DNA from: Nanobdellota archaeon
GTDB lineage: Archaea > Nanobdellota > Nanobdellia > Pacearchaeales > GW2011-AR1
Direction of reading: 5' to 3'
Assembly: GCA_030640565.1 (NCBI GenBank)
Contig: DAOWJD010000010.1
Span: forward strand, 1-28,766
Length of the DNA stretch: 28,766 nucleotides
A program made the translations under genes and the position numbers. The notes beneath the pieces were generated by a model, which searched no databases, had not been told where the DNA came from, and saw nothing but the letters and a program-made list of their open reading frames with translations. Shown in pieces: positions 1 through 7,079 of this stretch (position 1 is the stretch's first letter; each line of letters begins with the position of its first letter).

Positions 1-143
1 ATTTTTCTATTCTTTTTTAACTCAAAATTTTTCATATCAAAAGTATCTGGAACATTTGTTGGAGCAACTCCTTTTACTTCTTCTTCAAAATTGTCATTTG
101 GGTCTGCAGCATCTGTCCGAGCAAATTTCTTTTCATTTACCAT
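1..143 (-). CDS. Partial small hydrophilic protein (C-terminus off the window)
   Basis: An open frame begins with ATG at 143 on the minus strand and stays open to the window edge, giving about 47 residues that start MVNEKKFARTDAADPNDNFE. A GAGGAATA ribosome-binding sequence lies just before the start, which supports this start. The visible part is hydrophilic and acidic, with no signal peptide or membrane segment. It lies 34 bp downstream of, and in the same direction as, the secreted Cys-rich gene, so the two may share a transcript. No family is recognised from this fragment. Confidence 0.6.
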   Translation of the reverse strand, partial: MVNEKKFARTDAADPNDNFEEEVKGVAPTNVPDTFDMKNFELKKNRK

Positions 144-176
144 TTTATTCCTCAATATTAAAACTAACTTTATTAT

Positions 177-1229
177 TTACAACCCAAAAATTTTCTTAAA
201 AAAATCTAATATTTTTTGGATTAAACCTGAACTTATACATTTACCATTTACACACACATTTGTTTTACATTCAAAATTATTATTACAAAAATGTTCGGCT
301 GATTTTTGGATTTTCATAGTTTTATCAGCATCACAGTATTTATCCGAAGTTTTGTAACCAATAGGTAAACATTCATTGTTTGAGAAACAACCTTCGCAAT
401 TATTTTCTATTAGACTAATTACATGACCAGTTATAGTTTGATTAATCACTACGGGTTCAACTTCAAAATCCGTTACACATTTATTATTTATACATTCACA
501 TTTTGGAATTAAGGATGGTTTCTTTTCACAATATCGAGGACAACCAACAAGATATGGTGTATCTTTTGGAATACACTCATAATTGCAAGTGCATGTATTA
601 TAAAATAATTTGCAATCATTATTTTGATAACATTCCGCTTCTTTTGGATAAACAATAAAAGTGGCTTTGTTATTCTCTATTTTAAGCAATTTTAAAATTA
701 TTTTTTCATTTGGAAGACCAAATTCTTTTGTATCTCCTTCTTTCATATAGGAATAAGGATGATAGCCAGATGTAGAAGTAAAAGACCGAAGTTTTACATT
801 AGAATAACAATAATCACTAATTTTACAAATGTTGTATATATCCTCTAATATAATGCCAAGTCCAGAAGAGAAACTATTTTTGGGAAAGATTGCTTTCTCT
901 CCTTTTTTTAGTGTAAATTCTTCATTATAATCAACTTCTATTGGTTTTCTCTTTATATCACAATAACACTTATTTGTTGTTATATTACATTTTCTCTCTG
1001 CATAAGAACCAATAGGAACAACACAAAAAATATTCTGATTATTTTGACAATCTTTATCACTATAACATCTTTCTGTAACTTCAACAACTTGTCCTTGAGA
1101 AACTTCAACACTTTCTGTAACCTCAATAACTTGCTCTTCTAAAATAGTAGTTGAAATATCAGCTCCAACAAATGATAAACTAAGAATTAAAAAAGAAAAT
1201 ATTAAAATACTAAAAATTTTTGTTTCCAT
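177..1229 (-). CDS. Secreted cysteine-rich protein with amphipathic C-terminal tail
   Basis: The protein has about 350 residues when started at the ATG at 1229, where a clear signal peptide begins (METKIFSILIFSF, hydrophobic to about residue 22). A longer reading from 1298 would place a charged segment before the signal and overlap the divergent gene, so it is unlikely. The mature part holds about 26 cysteines in clusters of the form CxxxxxC and CxC, suggesting a disulfide-rich extracellular protein of many small knots. The last residues, GLIQKILDFFKKIFGL, form an amphipathic helix after a Cys-rich module. I recall similar tails on DPANN secreted proteins, where they may anchor or sort the protein; that is inference. 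The specific function is unknown. Confidence 0.8.
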   Translation of the reverse strand: METKIFSILIFSFLILSLSFVGADISTTILEEQVIEVTESVEVSQGQVVEVTERCYSDKDCQNNQNIFCVVPIGSYAERKCNITTNKCYCDIKRKPIEVDYNEEFTLKKGEKAIFPKNSFSSGLGIILEDIYNICKISDYCYSNVKLRSFTSTSGYHPYSYMKEGDTKEFGLPNEKIILKLLKIENNKATFIVYPKEAECYQNNDCKLFYNTCTCNYECIPKDTPYLVGCPRYCEKKPSLIPKCECINNKCVTDFEVEPVVINQTITGHVISLIENNCEGCFSNNECLPIGYKTSDKYCDADKTMKIQKSAEHFCNNNFECKTNVCVNGKCISSGLIQKILDFFKKIFGL

Positions 1230-1237
1230 TTTACATA

Positions 1238-1280
1238 ACTCGTATATTACTCGTGTAACTATTAAATACTTTTTAAATAT
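1238..1280. promoter_or_regulatory. Divergent promoter region with 11-bp-spaced direct repeats
   Basis: The gap between the secreted protein (start 1229, minus) and the winged-helix gene (start 1289, plus) carries A/T boxes usable in either direction, around 1261-1280. ACTCGT occurs at 1238-1243 and again at 1249-1254, one helical turn apart, inside what would be the leader of the minus-strand gene. This is a plausible binding site for the adjacent regulator, but that is inference. Confidence 0.4.
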
Positions 1281-1288
1281 TTCTATAG

Positions 1289-1549
1289 ATGACAACATGG
1301 GATGATATTAGTTTTGTAGTAAGAAATAAGAATAGAAAAAGGGTTTTTAATATATTAGAAAAACCTAAAACCCCTACTCAAATTTCTAAAGAACTTCAAT
1401 TAAATATTGGTTATGTTAGCAATATTATCATAGAACTATTAAAAAGAAAACTCATAAAATGTTTAAGTCCTAATGAAAAAAGACATAGGTTTTATAAGAT
1501 AACTCCTAAAGGTCAGAATGTTCTTAAAGGAGTTAGGGAGATTGGGTGA
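1289..1549 (+). CDS. Small winged-helix (ArsR/MarR-like) DNA-binding protein
   Basis: An 86-residue protein made of a single winged helix-turn-helix. Residues about 15-35 (RKRVFNILEKPKTPTQIS) form the first helices. KELQLNIGYVSNIIIELLKRKLI is the HTH with its recognition helix. The wing follows, with RHRFYKITPKGQNVL at the end. This length and layout fit archaeal one-domain transcription factors of the ArsR/MarR type. It is divergent from the secreted Cys-rich protein with only 59 bp between starts, so it may control that gene and itself. No effector domain is visible, and the ligand is unknown. Confidence 0.8.
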   Translation: MTTWDDISFVVRNKNRKRVFNILEKPKTPTQISKELQLNIGYVSNIIIELLKRKLIKCLSPNEKRHRFYKITPKGQNVLKGVREIG

Positions 1550-1552
1550 AAG

Positions 1553-1912
1553 TCATCTAAAAGTTTTATCTATTATTTTTTTAAATATGGGATTTTGATT
1601 TGCTTTTTTTAAACTTTTGAGAAATTTTTCCTCTGAATTTAAAATTTTTCCTAATTTGTCTAATTGATTATTATATTTCTTAGATGCTATTACAAAAAAG
1701 ATTAAGATAATCAAAAAGATAATCCCCATAACAACTAGTCTTAAAATAATAGTTATTTTAAAATAATCTAAAATAGAAACCAAAAATAAAAATAAAGATG
1801 TTGATAAAAAGGCAATAGACAACCCCCAAAAAATATTTAGTTTCTGGATTAATAAATTTTCATGCCAATTTTTTAATCTATTTACCGATTTTTCAAGTTC
1901 TATTATTCCCAT
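1553..1912 (-). CDS. Small protein with two transmembrane helices
   Basis: A 119-residue protein. A charged N-terminal helix (residues 1-25) precedes two hydrophobic segments, about residues 27-48 and 56-76, separated by a short loop. The C-terminal tail is Lys-rich and probably cytoplasmic, and may form a coiled helix (NQLDKLGKILNSEEKFLKSL). It is convergent with the winged-helix gene, with 3 bp between the stops. No family is recognised. Small two-helix membrane proteins of this shape are common in DPANN genomes and have no assigned function. Confidence 0.7.
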   Translation of the reverse strand: MGIIELEKSVNRLKNWHENLLIQKLNIFWGLSIAFLSTSLFLFLVSILDYFKITIILRLVVMGIIFLIILIFFVIASKKYNNQLDKLGKILNSEEKFLKSLKKANQNPIFKKIIDKTFR

Positions 1913-1977
1913 AATAAAATTAAAAACTAAGCTTATTTATTCTTTTCCCACACCACACCAGATATAAGAGTATTACC

Positions 1978-2040
1978 CCTATGGAATGCATAGGAATTTG
2001 CATATAGTTTTGAATAAGTTTTTTTGTTATTTTGAATAAG
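1978..2040. repeat. Small inverted and direct repeats in the 1913-2112 gap
   Basis: The 200-bp gap between 1912 and 2113 holds no gene that I can support. It contains a hairpin CCTATG/CATAGG at 1978-1994 with a 5-nt loop. It also contains two copies of TTTTGAATAAG (2008-2018 and 2030-2040), 22 bp apart, each followed by A/T-rich sequence. A TATA-like AAATTTAAATT at 2077-2087 is well placed to drive the gene at 2113. Function of the repeats is unknown. Confidence 0.4.
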
Positions 2041-2112
2041 ATTTTTATATCAAGAAGTTTGTGAATTGGGTATTAAGGCAAAATTTAAATTGGAAGAACC
2101 TATTAAGGTATA

Positions 2113-2727
2113 ATGGCAAAAGATAATATTTTAGACATTACAAATAAAATCTATGGAAATCTTAAAGGATGGAAATTTGCAAGAGACTCTATAACAGAAT
2201 ATTTTGACAATAATAAACAAAATATTAATGAAAAGGCAGTCCTCATAAAAGTTCTCCTTGTTGATGCCTTGTATAAAACTAACTTAAAAAAACCCGTATC
2301 TGTTGCTAAACATATTTGTTTTTTAAAAGAGTTAGATAAAAAAATTAAAGAAGGAGATTTGAGTGCTGTTGAAGAAGTAAGAAAATGGAACATAGATATT
2401 TTATCTTTTGCCAGTAAATTCTGTCATTTTCATAATAAAGAAGCATATCCAATTTATGATAAATATGTATGTAAGGCTCTCAAAGATATAACGAAATATA
2501 AGGATAAAAGAGATTATGATGATTTTAATAAAAATGTGCATAGAGTAAAGGTTAAACTCAATGCAACAAATCTTGAAGAAATTGATACTTTTTTATGGCT
2601 TTATGGTCAAAAATTGAGATTAAAAGAAATTAACGAGAAAAGTAAGAAAAGAGATGTAAATTTAGAAATTAGTGATTTCTATGATAAGAATAAACCATTA
2701 TTTGATTCCTTAAAAATTTCTGTTTAA
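2113..2727 (+). CDS. Unknown protein with FASxFCxFHN-YPIYD motif
   Basis: A 204-residue soluble, mostly helical protein. Its most striking part is residues about 98-117, LSFASKFCHFHNKEAYPIYD. It has the look of a bacterial and archaeal family of unknown function in which a similar F-A-[ST]-K-x-C-x-x-H-N-P-E-x-Y-P-I-Y-D stretch follows a helix resembling ALYKTNLKKPVSVAKHI. Conserved Cys104, His105 and His107 could form a site, but no catalytic activity can be named from this. A TATA box about 30 nt upstream and no strong ribosome-binding site suggest a short leader. It stands alone at the head of a stretch of small single genes of accessory type. Confidence 0.7.
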   Translation: MAKDNILDITNKIYGNLKGWKFARDSITEYFDNNKQNINEKAVLIKVLLVDALYKTNLKKPVSVAKHICFLKELDKKIKEGDLSAVEEVRKWNIDILSFASKFCHFHNKEAYPIYDKYVCKALKDITKYKDKRDYDDFNKNVHRVKVKLNATNLEEIDTFLWLYGQKLRLKEINEKSKKRDVNLEISDFYDKNKPLFDSLKISV

Positions 2728-2807
2728 TAAGTCAAATAAAATCACGACTTTTTAAACAAAACCAAAATTACCTAAAACTATTTATATTTTTCTGCCTTTA
2801 TTATATT

Positions 2808-3305
2808 ATGGTGGGACAATTTTGGCCATATTATGAAAGAATAGGCAGAGGTAAAAAGAAAAAATATGGGTGTCTTTTTAATAGTTGTGGGTATAAGCTT
2901 CCCACATACCAAGGAATTATCTCCCATATAAAGAGGACACATGGCAGAAAGATTGATGAAACTGAAAGAAAAGCAAAAGAGTGGAGAGAAGAGCAGAAAA
3001 GAAAAAAACAAGAAGAGATTGAACAAAGAAGGATAGAAAAAGAACTTGCTGAACAAGAATTAAAATGGTGGGAAGAAAACAAAGAAAGGATAAAAGAACA
3101 AAGAAAATTAGAAGAGAAGCAGAGACAAAAAGAAGAAGCGAGAAAGATAGAGATATGGAATAAAGTTCAAAAAGAAATTGAAAATGAAAGAGTAAGAAGA
3201 GGGATGATTAAGTTTTTGTTTTTAAACAAATTAGTAAGATCAAATAAATCGTGGCAAGAAAAATTCCTTCTTTTTAGTATTGCTAATCAAATCGGTATAA
3301 TTTAG
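2808..3305 (+). CDS. C2H2 zinc-finger protein with long charged helix
   Basis: A 165-residue protein. Residues 20-48 form a zinc finger: Cys22-x4-Cys27-x12-His40-x4-His45, a classic C2H2 spacing. From about residue 50 to 140 there is an almost unbroken run of Glu, Lys, Arg and Gln with few hydrophobic residues. This is typical of a single alpha-helix or weak coiled coil. A short hydrophobic C-terminal segment follows (FLFLNKLVRSN, KFLLFSIANQIGII). The likely role is nucleic-acid or protein binding through the finger, with the helix as a spacer or dimer arm; this is inference. A TATA-like TATTTATATTT about 26 nt before the ATG suggests a leaderless mRNA. Viral and plasmid archaeal C2H2 proteins are similar in size. 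Confidence 0.75.
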   Translation: MVGQFWPYYERIGRGKKKKYGCLFNSCGYKLPTYQGIISHIKRTHGRKIDETERKAKEWREEQKRKKQEEIEQRRIEKELAEQELKWWEENKERIKEQRKLEEKQRQKEEARKIEIWNKVQKEIENERVRRGMIKFLFLNKLVRSNKSWQEKFLLFSIANQIGII

Positions 3306-3320
3306 CTCTCAATATTTCCA

Positions 3321-3812
3321 TTACTTTCCAAGTAATTCTCTCTTTGCTTCTTCAAATGCTCTAATTATATGCCTTTTTAAGTATAATTTTTGTTCACCAT
3401 AAAAGAAACAAACATCATCCTCATAATCTGAATTAAAATCTTTATTATTTAACTTCATAAAGTTTCCCTTACCAAAGATAACATTAAAACTTGATACAAT
3501 TTTATTATCTTTATCAGCCATATTTTTAGGAGAATCTATATGGCAAATTGCATCTCTCACAAATATAATAGCCTCGGTAATATCTTTTACACTATCTGTA
3601 ATTATAATATCGTCAGAAAAGTTCATTTTATTATTATATTTTTCAGATTTAGATAAAAGGTCTCTTAATCGGATCATAAGTTCTATAAATGCAGACTGAA
3701 ACAACAGATGATTAGAGTTCTCATGATTAAAAATTCCAGATTTTAATATAGATGAAATACGATCTATATCTATTTCAATTTCTGACCGAGTAAAAAAATC
3801 TATTTTCTTCAT
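3321..3812 (-). CDS. HEPN-like protein (possible RNase)
   Basis: A 163-residue helical protein. Residues 85-94, VRDAICHIDS, carry the R-x4-H motif (Arg86, His91) that marks HEPN domains. It follows a helix rich in Leu and Ile (FIELMIRLRDLLSK, residues 42-54) like the first helix of that fold. HEPN proteins are often metal-independent RNases in toxin-antitoxin, abortive-infection and CRISPR systems. Here I see no obvious antitoxin partner: the neighbours are a zinc-finger gene (convergent, 15 bp away) and a divergent 45-residue gene. It could therefore be a solo HEPN or a non-catalytic relative. The start at 3812 is the only ATG before the conserved part. Confidence 0.65.
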   Translation of the reverse strand: MKKIDFFTRSEIEIDIDRISSILKSGIFNHENSNHLLFQSAFIELMIRLRDLLSKSEKYNNKMNFSDDIIITDSVKDITEAIIFVRDAICHIDSPKNMADKDNKIVSSFNVIFGKGNFMKLNNKDFNSDYEDDVCFFYGEQKLYLKRHIIRAFEEAKRELLGK

Positions 3813-3873
3813 AAAATCTATATACCATTCATACTTATTAATTTTACTAAAACAAAAGTATTTACTAATGTTT

Positions 3874-3893
3874 TGGGTTCGGTCAAGGTGTTT
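3874..3893 (+). other. Copy of recurrent TCGG-N-GGNGTTTT motif
   Basis: The sequence GGTTCGGTCAAGGTGTTTTT sits in the gap between two divergent genes. It matches the GC-rich motif found after several plus-strand genes in this window (5337, 8678, 9901, 10459). Here it is not directly after a plus-strand gene, so a terminator role is doubtful. Confidence 0.35.
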
Positions 3894-3942
3894 TTAATTC
3901 TAATGCAAAAAACTCTAAATAGTATTAATTCTTTAATTATTT

Positions 3943-4080
3943 ATGAAGAAAAATAGGAATAAAAAGAAATTTGAGTGGAATTGTTCTAAATGCTCAAAGA
4001 TAATTAGGGTAAATTCAGAAAATACTTTAATAGTAGATAAGGGTTTACATTTAAAAAAACATGAGATAAAGGGATTTTAG
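3943..4080 (+). CDS. 45-residue zinc-finger-like microprotein
   Basis: A short frame starting MKKNRNKKKFEWNCSKCSKI. It has Cys14-x2-Cys17 and, after 18 residues, His36-x3-His40, which would make a compact C2H2-type zinc site with a long loop. The N-terminus is strongly basic, suiting nucleic-acid contact. A TATA-like CTCTAAATAG at 3913-3922 lies about 25-30 nt before the ATG, as in the neighbouring genes, and supports a leaderless transcript. It is followed by the nuclease-like gene in the same direction after 48 bp. No family is recognised. Confidence 0.55.
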   Translation: MKKNRNKKKFEWNCSKCSKIIRVNSENTLIVDKGLHLKKHEIKGF

Positions 4081-4128
4081 ATAGTCCTTTTTAGATAAAT
4101 TTATAATATTCTATTCTTTTTATAGTAG

Positions 4129-4635
4129 ATGTTTGGAGATAATTTATTTGACGAATGTGTAAGGGTAATAGAAAATTGGATGCCAAATGACTTTTCTATC
4201 GAGAAAGAATATCAAAATGATTTAAGAGAATTCCTTTTTAAGACAATCGGAAGAGATAATAATGTTAATATAAAACTAGAAAATAGTAGAGCTCTTTGTG
4301 ATATTGCAATAGGAAGATTGATTGGTATAGAACTGAAATTCGGAAAGAATGGAAAGATTAGTAAGTCAGAAATTGATAGATTACACGGGCAAGTTGCAGG
4401 TCATATAAAAGAATATTCTGAAGGAATAATAATTGTTCTCGTAGGGGATGTTAATAAATATTCTGAAGCAGATGTAAAAGATAAATTAAGAGATTTATAT
4501 AATTTAATAAACGAGGGAAATTATTTTGAGGACTATCCTATGAAATTGATTAATAAATCAAAACAAAAGATAAAAAAACAGAAAAAAGAGCAAGAGTCTT
4601 CTGATAATGAATTAGGTTTATTGGATCTTTTTTAA
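4129..4635 (+). CDS. PD-(D/E)XK nuclease-like protein
   Basis: A 168-residue protein. Residues 25-37 (EKEYQNDLREFLF) form a first helix with a candidate catalytic Glu. Residues 57-71 (CDIAIGRLIGIELKF) supply Asp58 and Glu68-x-Lys70, the D-(9)-E-x-K pattern of the PD-(D/E)XK fold. Two following beta/alpha elements (GIIIVLVGDVNKYS) fit the fold core. A Lys-rich linker (about 142-158) ends in an acidic-hydrophobic tail, ELGLLDLF. Proteins like this include restriction enzymes, recombination nucleases and defence effectors. No methyltransferase of restriction type is paired with it; the methyltransferase downstream looks like a small-molecule or RNA type. Function beyond likely nuclease is unknown. 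Confidence 0.65.
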   Translation: MFGDNLFDECVRVIENWMPNDFSIEKEYQNDLREFLFKTIGRDNNVNIKLENSRALCDIAIGRLIGIELKFGKNGKISKSEIDRLHGQVAGHIKEYSEGIIIVLVGDVNKYSEADVKDKLRDLYNLINEGNYFEDYPMKLINKSKQKIKKQKKEQESSDNELGLLDLF

Positions 4636-4690
4636 CATATAGATATGATTTTTTAGTTAAGTTTAAAATTATATAATTCTTGGAAGATTT

Positions 4691-5260
4691 ATGAAAAAGG
4701 AAACACGTAATTTATTTAATAAATTGACTTCTGTTAAAGAGATTAAGGAGTTAAATTGGTTTATAACAAACATAAAAAAACGTAAAAATAAAATAAAAAA
4801 GGTTTTGGATATTGGGTGTGGCAGAGGAATCAAAACTATTTGCTTAGCAAATGAATTTAAAAATATTAAATTTTTTGGTATTGATAAAGATGAAGAAGAA
4901 ATAACCGTAGCTAAAAAATTCCTTAAATATACTAAAATAAAACCAAAATTTATTGTAGCAAATATTGGTAATTTATCCCCCAAACTATCTAATTTTGACT
5001 GCATAATTTTAACAAGAATTTTTCATTTTATAGACAAGAAGAATAACGCTTTAAAAAAAATTTCGAGAGCTTTAAAACCAAAAGGTTTTTTATTTATGAT
5101 TGTATTCGCAAATATATTCTCAAATAAACAGCCTATTCCTCCAAAAGATATTTTAAAATTCGCAAAAAATAATGGCTTAAAATTATTAAACCAAAAAATT
5201 CTGAAAAATATTGAATATGAAGATTCATTTAAACTAACATTCCAGAAAAATGAAACTTAA
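4691..5260 (+). CDS. Class I SAM-dependent methyltransferase
   Basis: A 189-residue Rossmann-fold methyltransferase. Motif I is VLDIGCGRGIKT (about residues 38-49), the SAM-binding glycine loop. FFGIDKDEEEI supplies the acidic residue at the end of strand 2. FDCIILTRIFHFID is the motif IV region, and ALKPKGFLFMIVF is the usual strand after motif VI. It has no DNA-methylase NPPY-type motif, so the substrate is more likely a small molecule, lipid or protein; it cannot be named. A TATA-like AGTTTAAAATTA about 27 nt upstream suggests its own promoter. It is convergent with pyrD. Confidence 0.85.
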   Translation: MKKETRNLFNKLTSVKEIKELNWFITNIKKRKNKIKKVLDIGCGRGIKTICLANEFKNIKFFGIDKDEEEITVAKKFLKYTKIKPKFIVANIGNLSPKLSNFDCIILTRIFHFIDKKNNALKKISRALKPKGFLFMIVFANIFSNKQPIPPKDILKFAKNNGLKLLNQKILKNIEYEDSFKLTFQKNET

Positions 5261-5336
5261 AAAATTATCTACCAAATCCCTCCAACAACAAAAACTTACT
5301 TACTAAGTCTCCAGAATTGAACACTTTTGTGCTGCA

Positions 5337-5352
5337 CTCGGTTGGGGCGTTT
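5337..5352 (+). other. Recurrent TCGG-N-GGGCGTTTT motif after methyltransferase gene
   Basis: TCGGTTGGGGCGTTTT lies about 75 bp after the methyltransferase stop and touches the pyrD stop codon on the other strand. An upstream CCCTCCAAC (5278-5286) can pair with GTTGGGGCG (5341-5349) at 8 of 9 positions, counting G-T, across a 54-nt loop. The run of T after it would suit an archaeal terminator. It belongs to a motif seen five times in this window. Confidence 0.4.
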
Positions 5353-6971
5353 TAAGTACTAACAAAAGGACCTTCTATACAGGTTCTTCTACCTTTTTCA
5401 TCTGAGCAGCTTCCACAAATCCCAACACCACATCTTGTCATATAATCTACAGAGGAGTAAATCCTTTCAGGATATGAGACTTTTAGTTCTAAGGGTAAAA
5501 CAGCATTAACCATTGCTTTTGGTCCACAATTGAAAAAGTAAGTTCCTTGTTTGAAATTAGAAGATTCCACTAAATTTGTGATGAGGCCTTTTTTTCCAAG
5601 ACTTCCATCTTCTGTTGCAATTTTTATATCTCCATATCTTTCAAACTCTTTTAAATAAGGCAAATGGTCTAAATCTTTTGCTGCTAATAGGCTAATTATA
5701 TTTGATTTCTCTGATAATCTCTTAGCAAATAAATAAACTCCAGCAATTCCACAACCTCCACCAACTAAAACAACATTAGATCCTTTTGGAATATCTACAG
5801 ATTGACCATAAGGTCCTCTTACATAAAAAGAATCTCCTTCTCTTAATGAATTAATATGTCTTGTAAATTCTCCTCTTTCTAATATACCTAAAGTTAAGGG
5901 ATTATCATTCATAACTGAAAAAGGCTTTTCTCCAACTCCTGGAATCCATGCAAAGACAAATTGTCCTGGACTTGCTTGCATTTGTTGGTTAGTTTTAAGA
6001 ATTTTAAAATCACAATTAGAATTTATCACTTCTTCAATTTTTACTTGCCTATAATTCATATCAACTTCTTGCAAAAATCTAGAAGCATAATCTGTTTCAC
6101 CATGGTTATTTATATCTTCTATAAGAGATTTAAAATAATCACTAAGATGTTTGTCGTCCATTCCTGCTAAAGAACTCCCTATTCCAAAAATATTAGCTCC
6201 TGCAACAGAATATTCAATAACATCTCTTGCATTTTCTATTCCACCCATTCCAATGATGAGAATCTCTTCTCCTAGTGCTTGTCTTATATCCCTTACACAT
6301 TTAACTCCAATTGGAAGTATTCCTCTTCCTGAAAGTCCACCTATTTTATTTGTTAAAACAGGGTTTCCATTTACAGAATAATATCCAGGACCAACTGTAT
6401 TTATTGCTACAACACCTTGGGCTCCACCCCTAATAGCTGATTTAGCTATTTCTCCTATATTTCCTGCATTAGGAGTTAATTTGACAAGAACTAGTTTATT
6501 TGTATTTCTAACAACTTCTTGAGTTATTTTATTTACAACTTGTGAATCCTGACCTAGTTGCATTCCATAACCTTTAGCATGAGGGCAAGAAAGATTTAAC
6601 TCAAAACCATCAACATGATTTTCTAATGTTTTTGCCACATAAACAAACTCACCAGCATCTTTTCCAAAAATAGATGCAAGTAGAAATTTATTTGCAGGTA
6701 AACTTAATTCGGATAATTCTTTTACAAATTTTTTTGGTCCGGAATTTGTTAAACCAACAGCATTGATAAAACACCCTGGCATATACTGCCCTAAAATAGG
6801 TTCTCTATTGCCTGCTATTGGTTCTGGACCAATGCTTTTAGTTGTTGAAACACCTAATTCTGGAATTTCTTTAGCAATTTTTTCTAAACAAGGAATTTGA
6901 GTTGTAATAATTCCAGAAGGAATTGCAAAAGGCATGACTTCTTTATCTCCTAATCTAATTTTTCTTATCAT
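5352..6971 (-). CDS. pyrD: Dihydroorotate dehydrogenase fused to its electron-transfer subunit (PyrD-PyrK)
   Basis: A 539-residue fusion. Residues 1 to about 300 are a class 1B dihydroorotate dehydrogenase: FMN-barrel sequences, the substrate loop NLSCPHAKGYG with catalytic Cys129, and the GMGGIENARDV phosphate-binding end. From about 310 it continues as a PyrK-type flavodoxin-reductase domain: PGQFVFAWIPGVGEKPFSV (FAD), GGGCGIAGVY (NAD) and a C-terminal 2Fe-2S site with Cys514, Cys519, Cys522 and Cys531. Class 1B enzymes normally use two separate proteins, PyrD and PyrK, to pass electrons from dihydroorotate to NAD; here both are one chain. It makes orotate, the substrate of PyrE encoded divergently 108 bp away. 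A TATA box about 27 nt before the ATG suggests a leaderless mRNA. Confidence 0.95.
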   Translation of the reverse strand: MIRKIRLGDKEVMPFAIPSGIITTQIPCLEKIAKEIPELGVSTTKSIGPEPIAGNREPILGQYMPGCFINAVGLTNSGPKKFVKELSELSLPANKFLLASIFGKDAGEFVYVAKTLENHVDGFELNLSCPHAKGYGMQLGQDSQVVNKITQEVVRNTNKLVLVKLTPNAGNIGEIAKSAIRGGAQGVVAINTVGPGYYSVNGNPVLTNKIGGLSGRGILPIGVKCVRDIRQALGEEILIIGMGGIENARDVIEYSVAGANIFGIGSSLAGMDDKHLSDYFKSLIEDINNHGETDYASRFLQEVDMNYRQVKIEEVINSNCDFKILKTNQQMQASPGQFVFAWIPGVGEKPFSVMNDNPLTLGILERGEFTRHINSLREGDSFYVRGPYGQSVDIPKGSNVVLVGGGCGIAGVYLFAKRLSEKSNIISLLAAKDLDHLPYLKEFERYGDIKIATEDGSLGKKGLITNLVESSNFKQGTYFFNCGPKAMVNAVLPLELKVSYPERIYSSVDYMTRCGVGICGSCSDEKGRRTCIEGPFVST

Positions 6972-6972
6972 A

Positions 6973-7060
6973 ATAACAATTAAACTAGAAATTATTTAAA
7001 GATTTGTGGGAACAAACACATATTCAATATTGTTTTACAAGATAACAATTCTTAAAAACA
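6973..7060. promoter_or_regulatory. Divergent promoters of pyrD and pyrE
   Basis: ATTATTTAAAGAT near 6991-7003 read on the minus strand is a TATA box about 27 nt before the pyrD start. ATTCTTAAAAACA near 7048-7060 is the matching box for pyrE. ATAACAATT occurs at 6973-6981 and at 7042-7050, close to each box in the same orientation. A shared regulator is possible but not shown. Confidence 0.5.
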
Positions 7061-7079
7061 ACCCCTCTTTATTAAAGAA

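Noticed and set aside
177..1298. Longer start of the secreted protein at 1298
   Set aside because: It would bury the signal peptide behind 23 residues and run over the divergent promoter and start.
2151..2393. Antisense frames across the real genes (for example 2151-2393, 2778-3056, 9528-9839, 10954-11166)
   Set aside because: Low-complexity Ser/Phe/Leu translations opposite strongly coding frames, without starts or motifs.
4612..4635. C-terminal tail ELGLLDLF of the nuclease-like protein as a PCNA-binding box
   Set aside because: It lacks the Gln and the double aromatic end of the usual box.
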